64,000 nucleotides of DNA from JAHIKV01 sp963733145 (GCA_963733145.1 CAVTCJ010000001.1:248001-312000), one strand, 5' to 3'; positions 18,925-28,716 are shown, counted from the stretch's first letter. The notes: generated by a model not told the origin, from the letters alone. Made by a program: numbers and translations.

Positions 18925-18951
18925 GCTCCCGGTCGAGTCCGTTGCGCACGA

Positions 18952-20470
18952 TCATCGCGGCGACGAACTGCGACGAGGAAGCCAAACGTAACCCAGCAAG
19001 CCGACGGCGCCGAGGCAGAGTAGGACGAGGGTGGAGGGTTCGGGTATCGCGGTGAGCATATAGACGACCCCTCCCGTTCCGTTTGCCGGCGAATTCGTGA
19101 CGAGCGCGTAGAGTTCTCCATTTGCGTCCTGACCAAAGCCATGCACGGTCTGCTGATCGGGAAATACTCCGCCCGGACCGGTTAAATCGGGAGACAGAAA
19201 CTCCTTGATTTGCCCGGTAACGAGGTCGGCATAGAAGAGACGGCCGTCTACGCGCGAGGGAGAGCCCACTAATGCCAGATCGCCGAAGACGTACTTGCCG
19301 ATCAATTCGGGTATCTGGGTGCCGTGGTAAACGAAGCCGCCGGTGATGGAGATGCCGATGTGCTCGCCGGTGGCGGGGTCGTTGTCCACAAAGTGGCTGT
19401 ATTCAAGCGTCCCAAGCGTGCCGGTGATCGGATCGATCATCTCCGCGGGACTGCCCGGGCTGCGGGCCCCAACGGTCCCGGCGTTGCCTTGCGCGGTCGT
19501 GGTTCGGTTGAAGAGATAGTCGCCCTCTTTCACCGCCCAGCCATAGTTGCCGCCGAGGACGATGCGGTCGATCTCCTCGATGGTGTTCTGGCCGACGTCG
19601 GCGCAAATCAGATCGCCCGTCGCCGTATCGAAGCTGAAGCGGTAGGGATTGCGCAGCCCGAGGGCATATATTTCGGGAATTTGGCCCGCTCCCCGGAACG
19701 GGTTCGTGGTTGGAATGCGATATTGACCGTTGCCGCTGACCGGGTCTGAACTGCCGGGATTCAAGGATGGGTTGAGCGGGTCGAATCGCAGCATTTTTCC
19801 CAATGCGACGCCCAGATTTTGGGCGTTGCCGCCCGGTTCCACGTGGCTCGAACCGACGTCATTGGCGTTTCCTCCGTCGCCGGTTCCCAGGTACAGGTAG
19901 CCGTCCGGGCCAAAGGCGATCGTGCCGCCATTGTGATTGCTCGCGTTCTTCCCGAAGGAGATGATCTCGCGGCGGGACGCAGGATCAACCACGTTGGGGT
20001 TTCCCGCGCTCATTTTCCATTCGTTGATCGCGTTGACGTAGTTTTGCGTGGCGCCGTTGGGGGTGATATACGTGGGCAAGCCGCCGCCCATCGGGGCGGC
20101 CTCGCTGTTGTAGGTGTACAGCGTGCGATAACCGGGGCTGAGCCGGGTCGTTGAAGCCGGGACTGAACGCCAGCCCCAGCAGCCCGCGCTCGTCGTTAAA
20201 GCTCCCCGGATTCAACGGCGGCGAAACCAGACCCTGGATGTCCAGGGCAGGAGTGGGCAACAGGCTGCCGTTCTGAATCACGCGAAGCAGCCCGTTTTGT
20301 TCCACGACGAACAAGCGGCCGGCGTCGCCCGGCGGGCTGATCGCGTAGTCCGGCGCAGCCAATCCGGTGGCGATGGGCTGCAAACCGATAGTAATGTTTC
20401 CCTTCGGAATCTGTACCAAGGGATCCGCCAAGGCGCTCGAACCAAGAGCGACCACCAGAACCAACCGCAA
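18952..20470 (-). CDS. Glucose/sorbosone dehydrogenase-like PEP-CTERM protein (one frame correction)
   Basis: About 505 residues in the soluble PQQ glucose/sorbosone dehydrogenase beta-propeller family. Visible are DYAISPPGDAGRLFVVEQNG, ERGLLGLAFSPGFN, GTIAFGPDGYLYLGTGDGGN, YALGLRNPYRFSFD and ADVGQNTIEEIDRI, then GKYVFGDL. The C-terminus is a PEP-CTERM sorting tag (IPEPSTLVLLCLGAVGLLGY, then RRSSS). The frame breaks near 20148, where one extra base fits. The start is uncertain: the signal peptide (LRLVLVVALGSSALA) has no ATG in frame, so TTG at 20470 is taken, or another indel lies upstream. Confidence 0.82.
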
Positions 20471-20583
20471 AATAAGTCTTTCCCCACGTCATGTTATGAC
20501 CCCTCCCTGAAAAGTTCGAACTCCAGATGCCTGTTGTCGGCATATTCGCAGGGCGACGAGTCCTCCAACTTACCACGACGACC

Positions 20584-21132
20584 TTACGATGCCGGCGCCT
20601 TCCGCCGCCGCCAAAGGCCGGCAGCGCAGATGGCCCCAACCGTCACGAGGACGAGGCTGGACGGCTCGGGTACGTCGGGCGTACTCCGCACGTAGGAGAA
20701 TGCGCCGCCGGGCTCAGCGATTCCGTTAGGCCATATTGTGAACTCGATGTTCAAGTAGATGTCGTCCGAAATCAAATGCAAGACCGCCGGAACTCCGACC
20801 GTGCCCGGTGGATTGTTTGCGGCCCAGGTCACCCAAGGTTGGAAAGTCAGACTCGCCCAGTCGGCGGCGGCCCCGTAGGCCCACTCTGTGTCCACTGGGC
20901 TAACGCTACCGTATCCTGTTTCCTGCTTGATATTGAATAGTCCCTGGGTATCGGCGCGGGTGAGCCAGACATTTGCGGTCAAACGGTCCTGGTTCGCCGG
21001 AAGCGTCCAATCCGCGAAGCTCGCCTTAGTGAACGTCGTCGCCGGGCCGGTCCAGATCGTCGCACCGTGGACAGCACCGCCAAACGAGATCAGAACGCTC
21101 ACCGCGAGAAAAATTCGGACTGATTTCGCCAT
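20584..21132 (-). CDS. PEP-CTERM exported protein
   Basis: A 182-residue protein with signal peptide (MAKSVRIFLAVSVLISFGGA, then VHGA) and a classic C-terminal PEP-CTERM tag (VPEPSSLVLVTVGAICAAGL, then WRRRKAP). The mature part (ATIWTGPATTFTKASFADWT) is beta-rich and resembles other planctomycete PEP-CTERM proteins of unknown role. It is the second PEP-CTERM gene in a row on this strand, about 110 bases upstream of the dehydrogenase-like gene. No exosortase gene is in the window. Confidence 0.85.
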   Translation of the reverse strand: MAKSVRIFLAVSVLISFGGAVHGATIWTGPATTFTKASFADWTLPANQDRLTANVWLTRADTQGLFNIKQETGYGSVSPVDTEWAYGAAADWASLTFQPWVTWAANNPPGTVGVPAVLHLISDDIYLNIEFTIWPNGIAEPGGAFSYVRSTPDVPEPSSLVLVTVGAICAAGLWRRRKAPAS

Positions 21133-21295
21133 CTGGACACCTCCCCACTTTTCTAGCCGTCATAGCCATTTATCATCCCGGCTCCGCCGAAATCAAGGAA
21201 AACAGCGCTCCACCGAGAATAGTAGGTATCCCTGATCGCAAAGACAATCGTCCCTGCGAATAAATTGCATGTTTTACAATGAATCAGGAAACCCC

Positions 21296-22732
21296 CTACC
21301 TCCCGTTCGGCTCTCCTTCCTCCCCTTCCCCCTGTATCAACCGTCGCTCCTGCTCCGGATCAAGCCCGTTGCGCATGGCCATCGTGGCGACGGACATCGC
21401 TCCGTTGCGCAACAAAATCTGATCGGCCTGGGCTTCCTTCAAACGGTCGCGGACGGCCAGCGTGGGCGGAATGCCGCGGATCTCGACCGAACGCAATGCG
21501 TCGGACGACAGCCGGCCGTACTCCACCGCGTTGCGGAGCACCCGCCGGAACAACTCGATGTCCTCGGCCAGCATCTCGTGCTGCAGCCGGTCGAACATTT
21601 TGACCGCCGGGCCCTCGGCCACCATCGTCGAGCTATAGTTGGCGTTGCTGGCGTCGGCAGTGAGCATGAACTCGGGCATCACCAACCGGCTGGCGATCGC
21701 CCGCAACTCGGCTTGCAACACGGCGACGTATCGTCCGGCGTCGATGCCGGCGGCGGGGAACTCGTAATCCGTGCCCGACGCCGCGTCGAGAATCGTGCCG
21801 GGGGCGTAGCGGCGGAAGTGACTGGTGCGGCCGGTGGCGCCGCTGGTGACGCTCAGGTCGGCCTGGCCGGCGACGAACTCGGACAGCCCGGCGGCCGTGG
21901 CGGCGCGGTGCTTGCGGATCACCGCGATGGCCGACTGGATCTCGGCCACCACGCTCATGTTCCGCAGCAGCTTTTCAGCGCGGCGGAGGTTCTTCCGCAC
22001 CGGATAGAACAGCGGCAGCCCGCGTTTTACGTTCGCGTCGACGTTCGCCTTGCGATGCTGGACTTCGGACGCCGGCGCCAGACGCCCGCCGATCCAGTAG
22101 CCCACGACGGTCTCCACGTCGTCCGGGTCGGTTTGGATGCCGAAGCTGGCGGCCGGGTCCGCGCGACGCTCGTCGGGCGCGACAACTTCGGCCGGCTCGA
22201 CGAACCGCACTCGCGTCGTGCCGTCGGCTGCCGGGAACAGCCGCAGGAAGCACTCGCCGTCGCGGTCCTTGCGGTGGACGATCTCCTGCTGCCGCCGGTG
22301 CCAGCGGTTCAGCCGGACGAACTCGTCGATGACCGCCTGAACCTCGGCGACGGTCGCATCGTCGGCCGTCGCCCCGCGCCGGGCGACCGCCCGATAGACG
22401 TGCCCGCTGCCGACGATGTAGCTGATGCGGTTTTCGTGCCCGTTGATGGCGAACTCGTTTTCCACGGCCAAGGAGCGGCACTGTTCGCGGATTTGGGCCA
22501 GTTGCTGCTCGTCGGCGAAGGGGATGCCCGTCGCGCCGCCACCCGCCCCGCCGAGCCGGTTCCAGCGGGTTCCGTCCACGTCGTAGACCGCCTCGGCCGG
22601 ATCGACGAAGTCGTCCCAGAGCTGGTCGAAGGCCTCGGTCAGCCGGCGTTCGAGATATATCATTCTCGAAGCGATGGGCGGCGCGACCGGACCAGCTTCA
22701 TTCTCGTGATTGCCGATGTCGATGGTTTGCAT
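21296..22732 (-). CDS. Phage portal protein
   Basis: A 478-residue portal-family protein, the dodecameric ring through which phage DNA enters the capsid. Evidence: helix-rich N-terminus, SLAVENEFAINGHENRISYI, VVGYWIGG, GLPLFYPVRKNLRRAEKLLR and LQAELRAIASRLVMPEFMLT, then DASNANYSSTMVAEGPAVKM as in lambda/HK97-type portals. AAAGGA precedes the ATG at 22732. It is last in the order ParB, COG2401, terS, terL, portal; no protease, capsid or tail gene follows, since the next gene is a PEP-CTERM protein. Confidence 0.87.
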   Translation of the reverse strand: MQTIDIGNHENEAGPVAPPIASRMIYLERRLTEAFDQLWDDFVDPAEAVYDVDGTRWNRLGGAGGGATGIPFADEQQLAQIREQCRSLAVENEFAINGHENRISYIVGSGHVYRAVARRGATADDATVAEVQAVIDEFVRLNRWHRRQQEIVHRKDRDGECFLRLFPAADGTTRVRFVEPAEVVAPDERRADPAASFGIQTDPDDVETVVGYWIGGRLAPASEVQHRKANVDANVKRGLPLFYPVRKNLRRAEKLLRNMSVVAEIQSAIAVIRKHRAATAAGLSEFVAGQADLSVTSGATGRTSHFRRYAPGTILDAASGTDYEFPAAGIDAGRYVAVLQAELRAIASRLVMPEFMLTADASNANYSSTMVAEGPAVKMFDRLQHEMLAEDIELFRRVLRNAVEYGRLSSDALRSVEIRGIPPTLAVRDRLKEAQADQILLRNGAMSVATMAMRNGLDPEQERRLIQGEGEEGEPNGR

Positions 22733-22788
22733 GGTTATGGTTCCTTTGTAAATTAAAAGCGGTGCAACAATTCAGCCGTCTGAAGTAA

Positions 22789-23103
22789 TTGAGGGCGTCC
22801 CGTAATTCAAAAAGGCACATATTCCTGTAGGGAACGGGCTCTGTCCCGTTCCGCTGAGATGGCGTACACCTCGGAACGCCACAGAGGGCGTTCCCTACAG
22901 ACTTTAATTTCAGGACACCCTCAAGTAATTTCATACTCCTGGTTCCCATGCTCCGCATGGAAACCCACTGCCCCGACGCTCTGCGTCGGCGGCGAGGGAT
23001 TCGGCGAACGCGGAGCGTTCGGACACTGCTTTCCCACGCGGAGCGTGGGAACGAGGAAAAACACTTTCATCCCTCTTCTCTCTTCCCTCTTCTCTCTTCG
23101 AGT
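22789..23103. repeat. Cluster of palindromic repeats between terL and portal
   Basis: 22789-22924 has outer arms TTGAGGGCGTCC / GGACACCCTCAA around CTGTAGGGAACG / CGTTCCCTACAG. 22939-23059 has hairpins of the CCATGCTCCGCATGG, GACGCTCTGCGTC and CCACGCGGAGCGTGG type. 23069-23103 is a CTTCTCTCTTCC tandem tract. The packaging operon therefore has a 374-base repeat-filled gap. Confidence 0.75.
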
Positions 23104-23106
23104 TTC

Positions 23107-24732
23107 TCATCCCACCGGCAGACGGTTTCCCAGGCCGTCATTTGCCGTCCGCCCGTGGAGCAGCTCGGCCGCCAGGCGGATGGCCATTTCCAGCGCGTCC
23201 GGTCCGTCGTCATGATCGGCTATGGGAAACTCGCGGAGTTGCTCGACCAGCAGCCGCGTGCCCGGCGAGCCGGAAAGAAACCGCAACCGATGCGACGCCA
23301 GATACGGCCCCAGCCGGCGGATGCGGACCTGTTTCGACACACGGTTGTCCAACGGCGCCGGCCGGGCGCCGAGAATCCCCCGGCGGCGAAACTCGGCCTC
23401 GAACTCGCCCGCCAGCAGTTCCTGAAACTGGTTCGTCTCGACGCCAAACCGGTCGGGGCGAAAATGGCTAAACCGCTCGGCGCCGTCGGCCACCATTTCC
23501 GGCGTCGGCCGGCGGCGCAGATCCGCCTCGACGAAGATTATTCCCCGCCGGTCTACGCCCAGCGACACCAGGGCCGAATAATCGCCGCGGCGCGAGTCGC
23601 TCCCCTTGCTCGGGTCGAGGGCCATCGTCTTCACCGCCAGCTCGGCCGGCCAACGCTCGAACCAGATCGACTCGTCAAAATACGCCTCGGGCCATTCGCA
23701 CCGCTCGGGATCGACCGGCGAGTTCTGCTTTTCCCGCTCGAATGCCGTGCGGCCTTCCTCGACCCTCAGACACATCAGCGCGTAGAGGTCTTCCACTTCG
23801 GGCCAGAGGAGTATCGCGCCGGCGTGCATCTCCTGCCGATTGCGTTCGTAGAATGCCCGGGCGACGGCCTTGTAATTCCGCCGCGCGAGATCGGTGTAGA
23901 GCGCCTCCCATTGCTGCCAGAGCGACGTGTTCGACGGCCAACGGACGATCGCCCGAAAAATGCGGGAAGTCCAGCCGGCGGTGCGGTGCAACTCCATCGC
24001 CAGCGCCTCGCGGTGCAGGGCCGTGGCCAGATTGACGACGTTGGTCCGGGCTGTGCCGGCGTTCAACAGCGTGCCGTGAAACCACTCCCGGGAATGTTCC
24101 CGCTGCAAGGCGGAGCGGATGTGGCCGTCGTTTTGCAGGTCGTCGCAGACGATCAGCATGGGGCGATGCTGGCGGCGGCGCCGGCCGCGAATCCGCTGGC
24201 CCGTGCCCAGGGCTTCGATCGTCACCCCGTTGCGGAGCACGATCATGTTCTCGCGCCAGACCAGCCCGCGCCCCACGACCGCCGGAAAATCTTCGGCCAG
24301 CCGCCGGTTCTCGAGCAGTTCGGCCTTGACGTTCTCCAGGTGCGCGCACGCCTGGCGCTTGGTGTCGGAGACGATCCAGACGTATGGTTCCCAACATTCG
24401 ACGGCCGCGCGGAGCGGTAGGGCGAGCGTGCCGATGGTCGATTTTGCCCCGCCGCGCGGGCCGAGCACGTTCAGCTTCGTGCCCCGCTCGGTGTGCGCGG
24501 CGTCGATCTGCTCGGCCAGCCAACGGTGCATGATCGACGGCGGCCGGGAGAAATGCTCGGGCAGATACTTCCGGCCCCAGGCCAACAAGTCCCGCCCACA
24601 GCCGCAGCGGCGGTCGAGTCGCCGCGCCCGGCCGTGTTGCAGCGCCATCTTGTCGTTCAGCATGGTCGTATACCGTATCGCAATATCCCGATCGACCGGC
24701 CAACAGGGTTTCTCCTTGTCATGTGGGGTCAT
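23107..24732 (-). CDS. terL: Phage terminase large subunit
   Basis: A 541-residue TerL, the ATPase-nuclease motor that cuts and packages phage DNA. The ATPase shows Walker A LGPRGGAKST at about residue 90, YVWIVSDTKRQA, and Walker B MLIVCDDLQND. The RNase H-like nuclease domain shows MALDPSKGSDSRRGDYSALV, DRFGVETNQFQELLAGEF, and near the end DHDDGPDALEMAIRLAAEL, so all acidic clusters are present. It overlaps the small-subunit gene by 14 bases. The downstream gap to portal is filled with repeats. Confidence 0.93.
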   Translation of the reverse strand: MTPHDKEKPCWPVDRDIAIRYTTMLNDKMALQHGRARRLDRRCGCGRDLLAWGRKYLPEHFSRPPSIMHRWLAEQIDAAHTERGTKLNVLGPRGGAKSTIGTLALPLRAAVECWEPYVWIVSDTKRQACAHLENVKAELLENRRLAEDFPAVVGRGLVWRENMIVLRNGVTIEALGTGQRIRGRRRRQHRPMLIVCDDLQNDGHIRSALQREHSREWFHGTLLNAGTARTNVVNLATALHREALAMELHRTAGWTSRIFRAIVRWPSNTSLWQQWEALYTDLARRNYKAVARAFYERNRQEMHAGAILLWPEVEDLYALMCLRVEEGRTAFEREKQNSPVDPERCEWPEAYFDESIWFERWPAELAVKTMALDPSKGSDSRRGDYSALVSLGVDRRGIIFVEADLRRRPTPEMVADGAERFSHFRPDRFGVETNQFQELLAGEFEAEFRRRGILGARPAPLDNRVSKQVRIRRLGPYLASHRLRFLSGSPGTRLLVEQLREFPIADHDDGPDALEMAIRLAAELLHGRTANDGLGNRLPVG

Positions 24733-25189
24733 CCTTGGCCTCCCGTTTCGTTTCGACGCCCAGTTCGTGGGCCAGGGCGTTGATCCTCTTTACGATCTGT
24801 TTGCGGTATCTTTCGGGCACTTCCTCAACGACGATCTCGCAAAATTTGGACAGCAACAGCCCGATCTGCTCGACGGTAATCACGTCGGGACCGCGGCGGG
24901 CGTATCTCTCGGGAAATCCTCGCTCCAGCGCCCAAGCGGCCGCCCGCCAATACTGCTCCTTCTTGGCTGCGTCGCGGATGTTTTTCACCAGGCTCAACTC
25001 CGCGTTGCATTTGGCCTGGAGCAACTCCGCGGCGAACGCCGGGTCGCGCTCGGCGGTCCGCTGGATGGTCGACGGCGAGCAGCCGACGTACTCGGCGGCT
25101 ACGTTCTGGCTGCAACCGACGCCGATGATGGCCGCGATCTTGATTCGCTTCTCGCCGTCGAGGACCGGCCGTCTGCCGCGTTTGCTCAT
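24719..25189 (-). CDS. terS: Probable terminase small subunit
   Basis: A 156-residue protein with a helix-turn-helix near the N-terminus: KIAAIIGVGCSQNVAAEYVG then CSPSTIQRTAERDPAF. A helical part follows (ELSLVKNIRDAAKKEQYWRA) and a Lys/Glu-rich end. Position directly before terL, with a 14-base overlap, and the DNA-recognition HTH support the small terminase subunit. Sequence similarity alone would not prove it. The start MSKRGRRPVLDGEKR at 25189 is chosen because the longer frame reads through repeated non-coding text. Confidence 0.7.
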   Translation of the reverse strand: MSKRGRRPVLDGEKRIKIAAIIGVGCSQNVAAEYVGCSPSTIQRTAERDPAFAAELLQAKCNAELSLVKNIRDAAKKEQYWRAAAWALERGFPERYARRGPDVITVEQIGLLLSKFCEIVVEEVPERYRKQIVKRINALAHELGVETKREAKDDPT

Positions 25190-25294
25190 CTGTTTGCTCC
25201 TGTTGTGCGGCGTGCGAAACCGCAAGGAATTATCCATTGCGAATGTTGCGAAACCGCAAGCGGAATTATCCATTGCGAATAAATAGCAGGCCCG

Positions 25295-25366
25295 CTGCCC
25301 TCGCTCTCTTCCCTCTTCTCTCTTCCCTCTTCTCTCTTCCCTCTTCGCCCTTCGCTCCTCTCTCCG
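25295..25366. repeat. Pyrimidine tandem tract
   Basis: Tandem copies of a 14-mer built on CTCTTCCCTCTT. The same unit occurs at 23069-23103 between terL and portal. It lies between the COG2401 3' part and terS. Confidence 0.7.
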
Positions 25367-25631
25367 CTACTTCCCGACATACTCGAACGAAACGACGGCC
25401 CGGCCCGCCGAGCCGCGATAATTGTCCACGAATCCGCGCGGCCGCCGCGAGCCGGTCTTCTGCACGTTCACGACCCGCCACAGCGGTGAGCGGCGGCAGT
25501 GGGCGATCATCGACGGATGGCTGGCCGTGACGTTCACCCGATGCCCATCGCGGCGGTGCAGCTCGGCCACCGACTCCGCGACGGCCGTGCCGATGCCGAT
25601 ACCCTGGTAGTCGGGCAACGTTACAATGCGG
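25367..25631 (-). pseudogene. 3' part of the interrupted ABC ATPase-GNAT gene
   Basis: About 88 codons encoding the end of a GNAT acetyltransferase domain: RIVTLPDYQGIGIGTAVAES holds the acetyl-CoA pyrophosphate-binding motif, then HPSMIAHCRRSPLWRV and a Gly/Arg tail. The 5' part of the same gene lies at 33666-34754; both halves share the residues RIVTLPD at the break. The 24-bp att core separates them. From an upstream ATG at 25720 the fragment could in principle be translated behind a leader from the element, but function as an enzyme is unlikely. Confidence 0.82.
25608..25631. other. attL-like core repeat
   Basis: TAGTCGGGCA-N5-ACAATGCGG. The same pattern occurs at 33666-33689. The five central bases are ACGTT here and GGGTG there. 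It lies 133 bases before the integrase start. Confidence 0.8.
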
Positions 25632-25763
25632 TATATTATAATGTCGTAACGCATTATATCATAACACGTTATGGTGTTTGCAATCCAACATTGAAATTGA
25701 TATAATACACGGTACAACACCGTTTATTTTCTATTTGAGGTTCGATGAATATGGAGTGAAACC

Positions 25764-26967
25764 ATGCCAAAATGCGTCAACCATCCACCGAAATTACGCC
25801 GACACGTCCGGGGCCAGGGCGTGGTCACGATTGGCGGAGTCGATTACTACTGTGGTTCTGTGGAAGAAGGGCACGAAAGCCCCGCTCAAAGTCCGTCAGG
25901 CGTACCAGCGGGTCTTGGCGGAAGTGTGGGCAAGAGACGGTGCCCCTCCGTTGCCGGACATACACGAAATCACCGTCGAAGAGGTCGCCGCCGCATACTG
26001 GACTCAAGCGAAAAAGAAGTACCGAAAGCACGGCCGACAGACGAGCGAGATCGGAAACATCAAGTGTGCCTTGCGACCTTTGCGGGAACTGTTCGGCGAC
26101 ATCCGGGCAGAAGAGTTCGGTCCCATGCGGCTGCAAGCTCTTCGGGAGCATATTGCCCGCACCAACAATTTGAGCCGGGGGACAGTGAACCGGCGTATCA
26201 GCCGCATCAAGTACATGTTCAAGTGGGCCAAAAACAACGAGATTGTTCCAGGGAGCGTATACGACGCCATCCGGGACGTGGAAGGATTAAGACACGGAGA
26301 GGGAAACGTGCGTGAGCCGGAACGCATCCAGCCGGTGCCGGATGCAGTAGTGCAAGCCACCTTGCCTTATCTGCCAGAAACCGTCGCCGACATGGTGAGA
26401 TTCCAACGGCTGACGGGATGCCGTCCGGGAGAAGTCTGCATCTTACGGCCTATCGACGTGGACCGCACCGGAGAAGTGTGGACATATCGGCCGTGGACGC
26501 ACAAGACCGAACATCACGAAAGGGACCGAGTGATTCTGATTGGCCCCAAGGCCCAAGCGGTACTCGCCAAGTACCTGCTGAGGGGAGGGGAAACCTATTG
26601 CTTTGTACCGGCCGAGCAACGGAGGAAACAGTTCGCCGAGCAGCGAGAACACGTGAAACACCCCGAACGTGATCGTAGAAGGCGGAGGGCTAACTCAGGG
26701 TTGAACCCGCACTACTCAACCAACAGTTACCGCGTAGCTGTTTATAGGGCGGTTGAGAAGGCCAACGCCAAGAGAAAGGGAAACGACCTGCTTCCCGAGT
26801 GGAGTCCGAACCAGTTGCGGCACACGGCCGCTACCGAAATCCGGGAAGTGTTCAAGTCCGCCGAAGCGGCCCAGGTAATTTTGGGGCATAGTCGGTTGAA
26901 CACAACGGAAATCTACGCGGAGAAAAACCTCAAGCAAGCCAGGGAGATCATGGCAAAGATCGGATAA
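25764..26967 (+). CDS. int: Tyrosine recombinase / integrase (one frame correction)
   Basis: About 400 residues. The preferred start is ATG 25764 (MPKCVNHPPKLRRHVRGQGV), after GGAG, which matches the N-terminus of planctomycete integrases; the frame must shift by one base near 25860 to continue as WKKGTKAPLKVRQAYQRVLA. A SAM-like core-binding domain lies at about residues 70-190. The catalytic domain has RLTGCRPGEVCIL (first Arg), HKTEHHERDRVILI, NQLRHTAATEIRE (HxxR-type box) and LGHSRLNTTEIYAEK with the Tyr nucleophile. It lies next to the left att core and probably excises and integrates the element. If the indel is real, the enzyme is inactive. Confidence 0.9.
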
Positions 26968-27079
26968 CCTACACTCGCCGGGCAGCGGTTAGCTCCCGCG
27001 TTGACCAGCCGGTGGTTGCGGTTCGCACCTGTCCCGCGACACCGGCCGGTCAGTCCGGCCCAACATGACAGGTGTAATC

Positions 27080-27763
27080 ATGGGAGTCGGACGTATTCCT
27101 TTGGAACGTGTGAAAGAGGTAATGCGGGCAGTCCATCCATCCATTCGGCCCGACCTTTGGGAGAAAATAGAATATGGGTGGGACGATGAACAGAAAAGAT
27201 ACACCAAATACTACGTGCAGATAGAACATGGAAAACTAATAGCCGGATTGAAAAGCCAGGGCTTAACCCAGGATGAGGCCCAACGGGTCATTCATCGGTG
27301 TCAACAGGATGCCTTGGATTCTATGCCTTGTACGGACGGCCGGGTGATCTACAGTTACACAGAGAAGTTTCAAGACTTTCTGAATGAGCAAACCGTGGAA
27401 AGTAACCGCATCGGTGAGTCAGTGAAGCCTCATTGGAACCCGGAGAAACGTGAACTGCGGTTGGGGAATAATGGGCCGTTGGTGAAGAGGTACAGGGCTA
27501 TCGCCGAAAATGTGATAGTCGTCCTTGAAGCGTTTCAGAAGAGTGATTGGAAGCACTCTATTACCGATCCCAACTGGGGCAAGCACACTACCGACGCTCA
27601 ATCATACGGCTCCCCAGAAAAGTTTGGTACTATCCGTAGACTCAATCAAAACGCGGAAGGTATGTATTTTTTCGGCCCTGACGAAATGAAGGAGATAGCC
27701 TGGGACATCGGTGAGAAAACCAGTAAAAGAAAATCTCCCAAAAGACGGAAGGGAAGGAAATGA
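27080..27763 (+). CDS. Hypothetical protein with a planctomycete mobile-element C-terminal domain
   Basis: A 227-residue soluble, basic protein. The ATG at 27080 follows AGGTG. The N-terminal half is helical (VMRAVHPSIRPDLWEKIEYG, DEAQRVIHRCQQDALDSM). The C-terminal half follows a pattern I know from many short planctomycete proteins near mobile DNA: PHWNPEKRELRLGN, LVKRYRA, VVLEAFQKSDWKHSITDPNW, TIRRLNQNAEGMYFF, IAWDIG. In those proteins it looks like a small winged-helix-type fold, but no function is established. The end is Lys/Arg-rich. Codon use is less GC-rich than in the flanking chromosome. Confidence 0.6.
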   Translation: MGVGRIPLERVKEVMRAVHPSIRPDLWEKIEYGWDDEQKRYTKYYVQIEHGKLIAGLKSQGLTQDEAQRVIHRCQQDALDSMPCTDGRVIYSYTEKFQDFLNEQTVESNRIGESVKPHWNPEKRELRLGNNGPLVKRYRAIAENVIVVLEAFQKSDWKHSITDPNWGKHTTDAQSYGSPEKFGTIRRLNQNAEGMYFFGPDEMKEIAWDIGEKTSKRKSPKRRKGRK

Positions 27764-27834
27764 GCGAACGCAAGAAGTGGAGTCGAAGTTTTCCTCCCGC
27801 ATTGCGGACAGCAAGCCAATGATTGGAGGTTGTC

Positions 27835-27927
27835 ATGCCGTATAAAATGTGGAACCACGAAGCGTGCGGACACGGTGTAACGGGCACCCGATATTGGTCA
27901 ACACGGGGAAGGGACAGAGTGGTATAA
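27835..27927 (+). CDS. Possible 30-residue micro-ORF
   Basis: ATG at 27835 lies five bases after a strong GGAGG and encodes MPYKMWNHEACGHG and a basic end. A 20-codon frame (27760-27822, start ATGA-coupled to the upstream gene) lies just before it. Both are too short to judge by homology; the ribosome site is the only support. Confidence 0.3.
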   Translation: MPYKMWNHEACGHGVTGTRYWSTRGRDRVV

Positions 27928-28003
27928 CGCCTTCGGTGGTCTGGAACCATCATCTTATTCCTACACCTGGGGTCGTGTTCTGTGCTGACAAGAAATCGAC
28001 GGA

Positions 28004-28561
28004 TTACCGCAGCCGGTCGTCAACCGCCGTAAACGCCCAGACCAGCGCCAACACCCAGCCGAGAAACGTCCAGCCTAAGAATACATTGAAGACTAAGATG
28101 GCGGCGGCATTGTGATGATGCCGGGCTCCAGCAATTATTCCTGGCAGAAAATAGAATACTAAGAATACTAGGCATAAGCTGAAAAGAGCTAGATATTCTG
28201 ATGTGTTCTCCGCGTTTATATTTCCTCCTTTCACTCCGATGGCAATTAAGAAGCAAATGACGCAAACCCCGACAATCGTAAAGGTCAAAATCATTAGTGC
28301 TCTGATGCTGACATCTGGAGCGGATGTTGACCGTGAGTTGCCTCTATTGGCGGACAAGTATTCCGTGAAGGATGCTAATGCTTCGTCTCGTTCCTCCGGT
28401 TTTCCGCAACCGCCGGAGAGTTGTTCAGGCGGTGGGGGCGGGACCACGATTACCGTGCTACAGTCGTGGCACTTTACACTTTTTCCTGCCCACTCCGATT
28501 TCACCTGCCATTCCTTGCCACAATGCGGACAACAGAATCGGATCAAGCTGTCGTCTATCAT
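28004..28561 (-). CDS. Zinc-ribbon membrane protein with superinfection-immunity domain
   Basis: A 185-residue protein. The ATG at 28561 follows GAGGAG. Residues 9-33 are a zinc ribbon (CCPHCGKEWQVKSEWAGKSV, then CHDC). Two or three membrane segments follow: LMILTFTIVGVCVICFLIAI, then LFSLCLVFLVFYFLPGIIAG and AAAILVFNVFLGWTFLGWVL. The last stretch (FYFLPxIIA...NxFLGWTxxGWxxALVWA) matches the superinfection-immunity family related to phage T4 Imm, which hinders injection of DNA by incoming phage. The zinc ribbon is of the MJ0042-like kind common in planctomycetes. Activity against phage is inference from the family. Confidence 0.72.
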   Translation of the reverse strand: MIDDSLIRFCCPHCGKEWQVKSEWAGKSVKCHDCSTVIVVPPPPPEQLSGGCGKPEERDEALASFTEYLSANRGNSRSTSAPDVSIRALMILTFTIVGVCVICFLIAIGVKGGNINAENTSEYLALFSLCLVFLVFYFLPGIIAGARHHHNAAAILVFNVFLGWTFLGWVLALVWAFTAVDDRLR

Positions 28562-28716
28562 GGTTACTCCTCGATTACGCGAAAGATTACAAGGAAAAAT
28601 GTTGTCTCGGACTTTCCACAAGTCCCTTTCTGAATATCGGAATAGCAACCAAGTGCAGTATAACAAGAGGGGGTGGGGAGTACAACACCCCTGAGTGGTG
28701 CCTTTTCTTGTGCGGA

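Noticed and set aside
21269..22756. Plus-strand 495-codon frame opposite portal
   Set aside because: Composition is that of an antisense shadow in high-GC DNA; portal motifs are on the minus strand.
22948..24420. Plus-strand 490-codon frame opposite terL
   Set aside because: Antisense shadow; Walker A/B and nuclease motifs of TerL lie on the minus strand.
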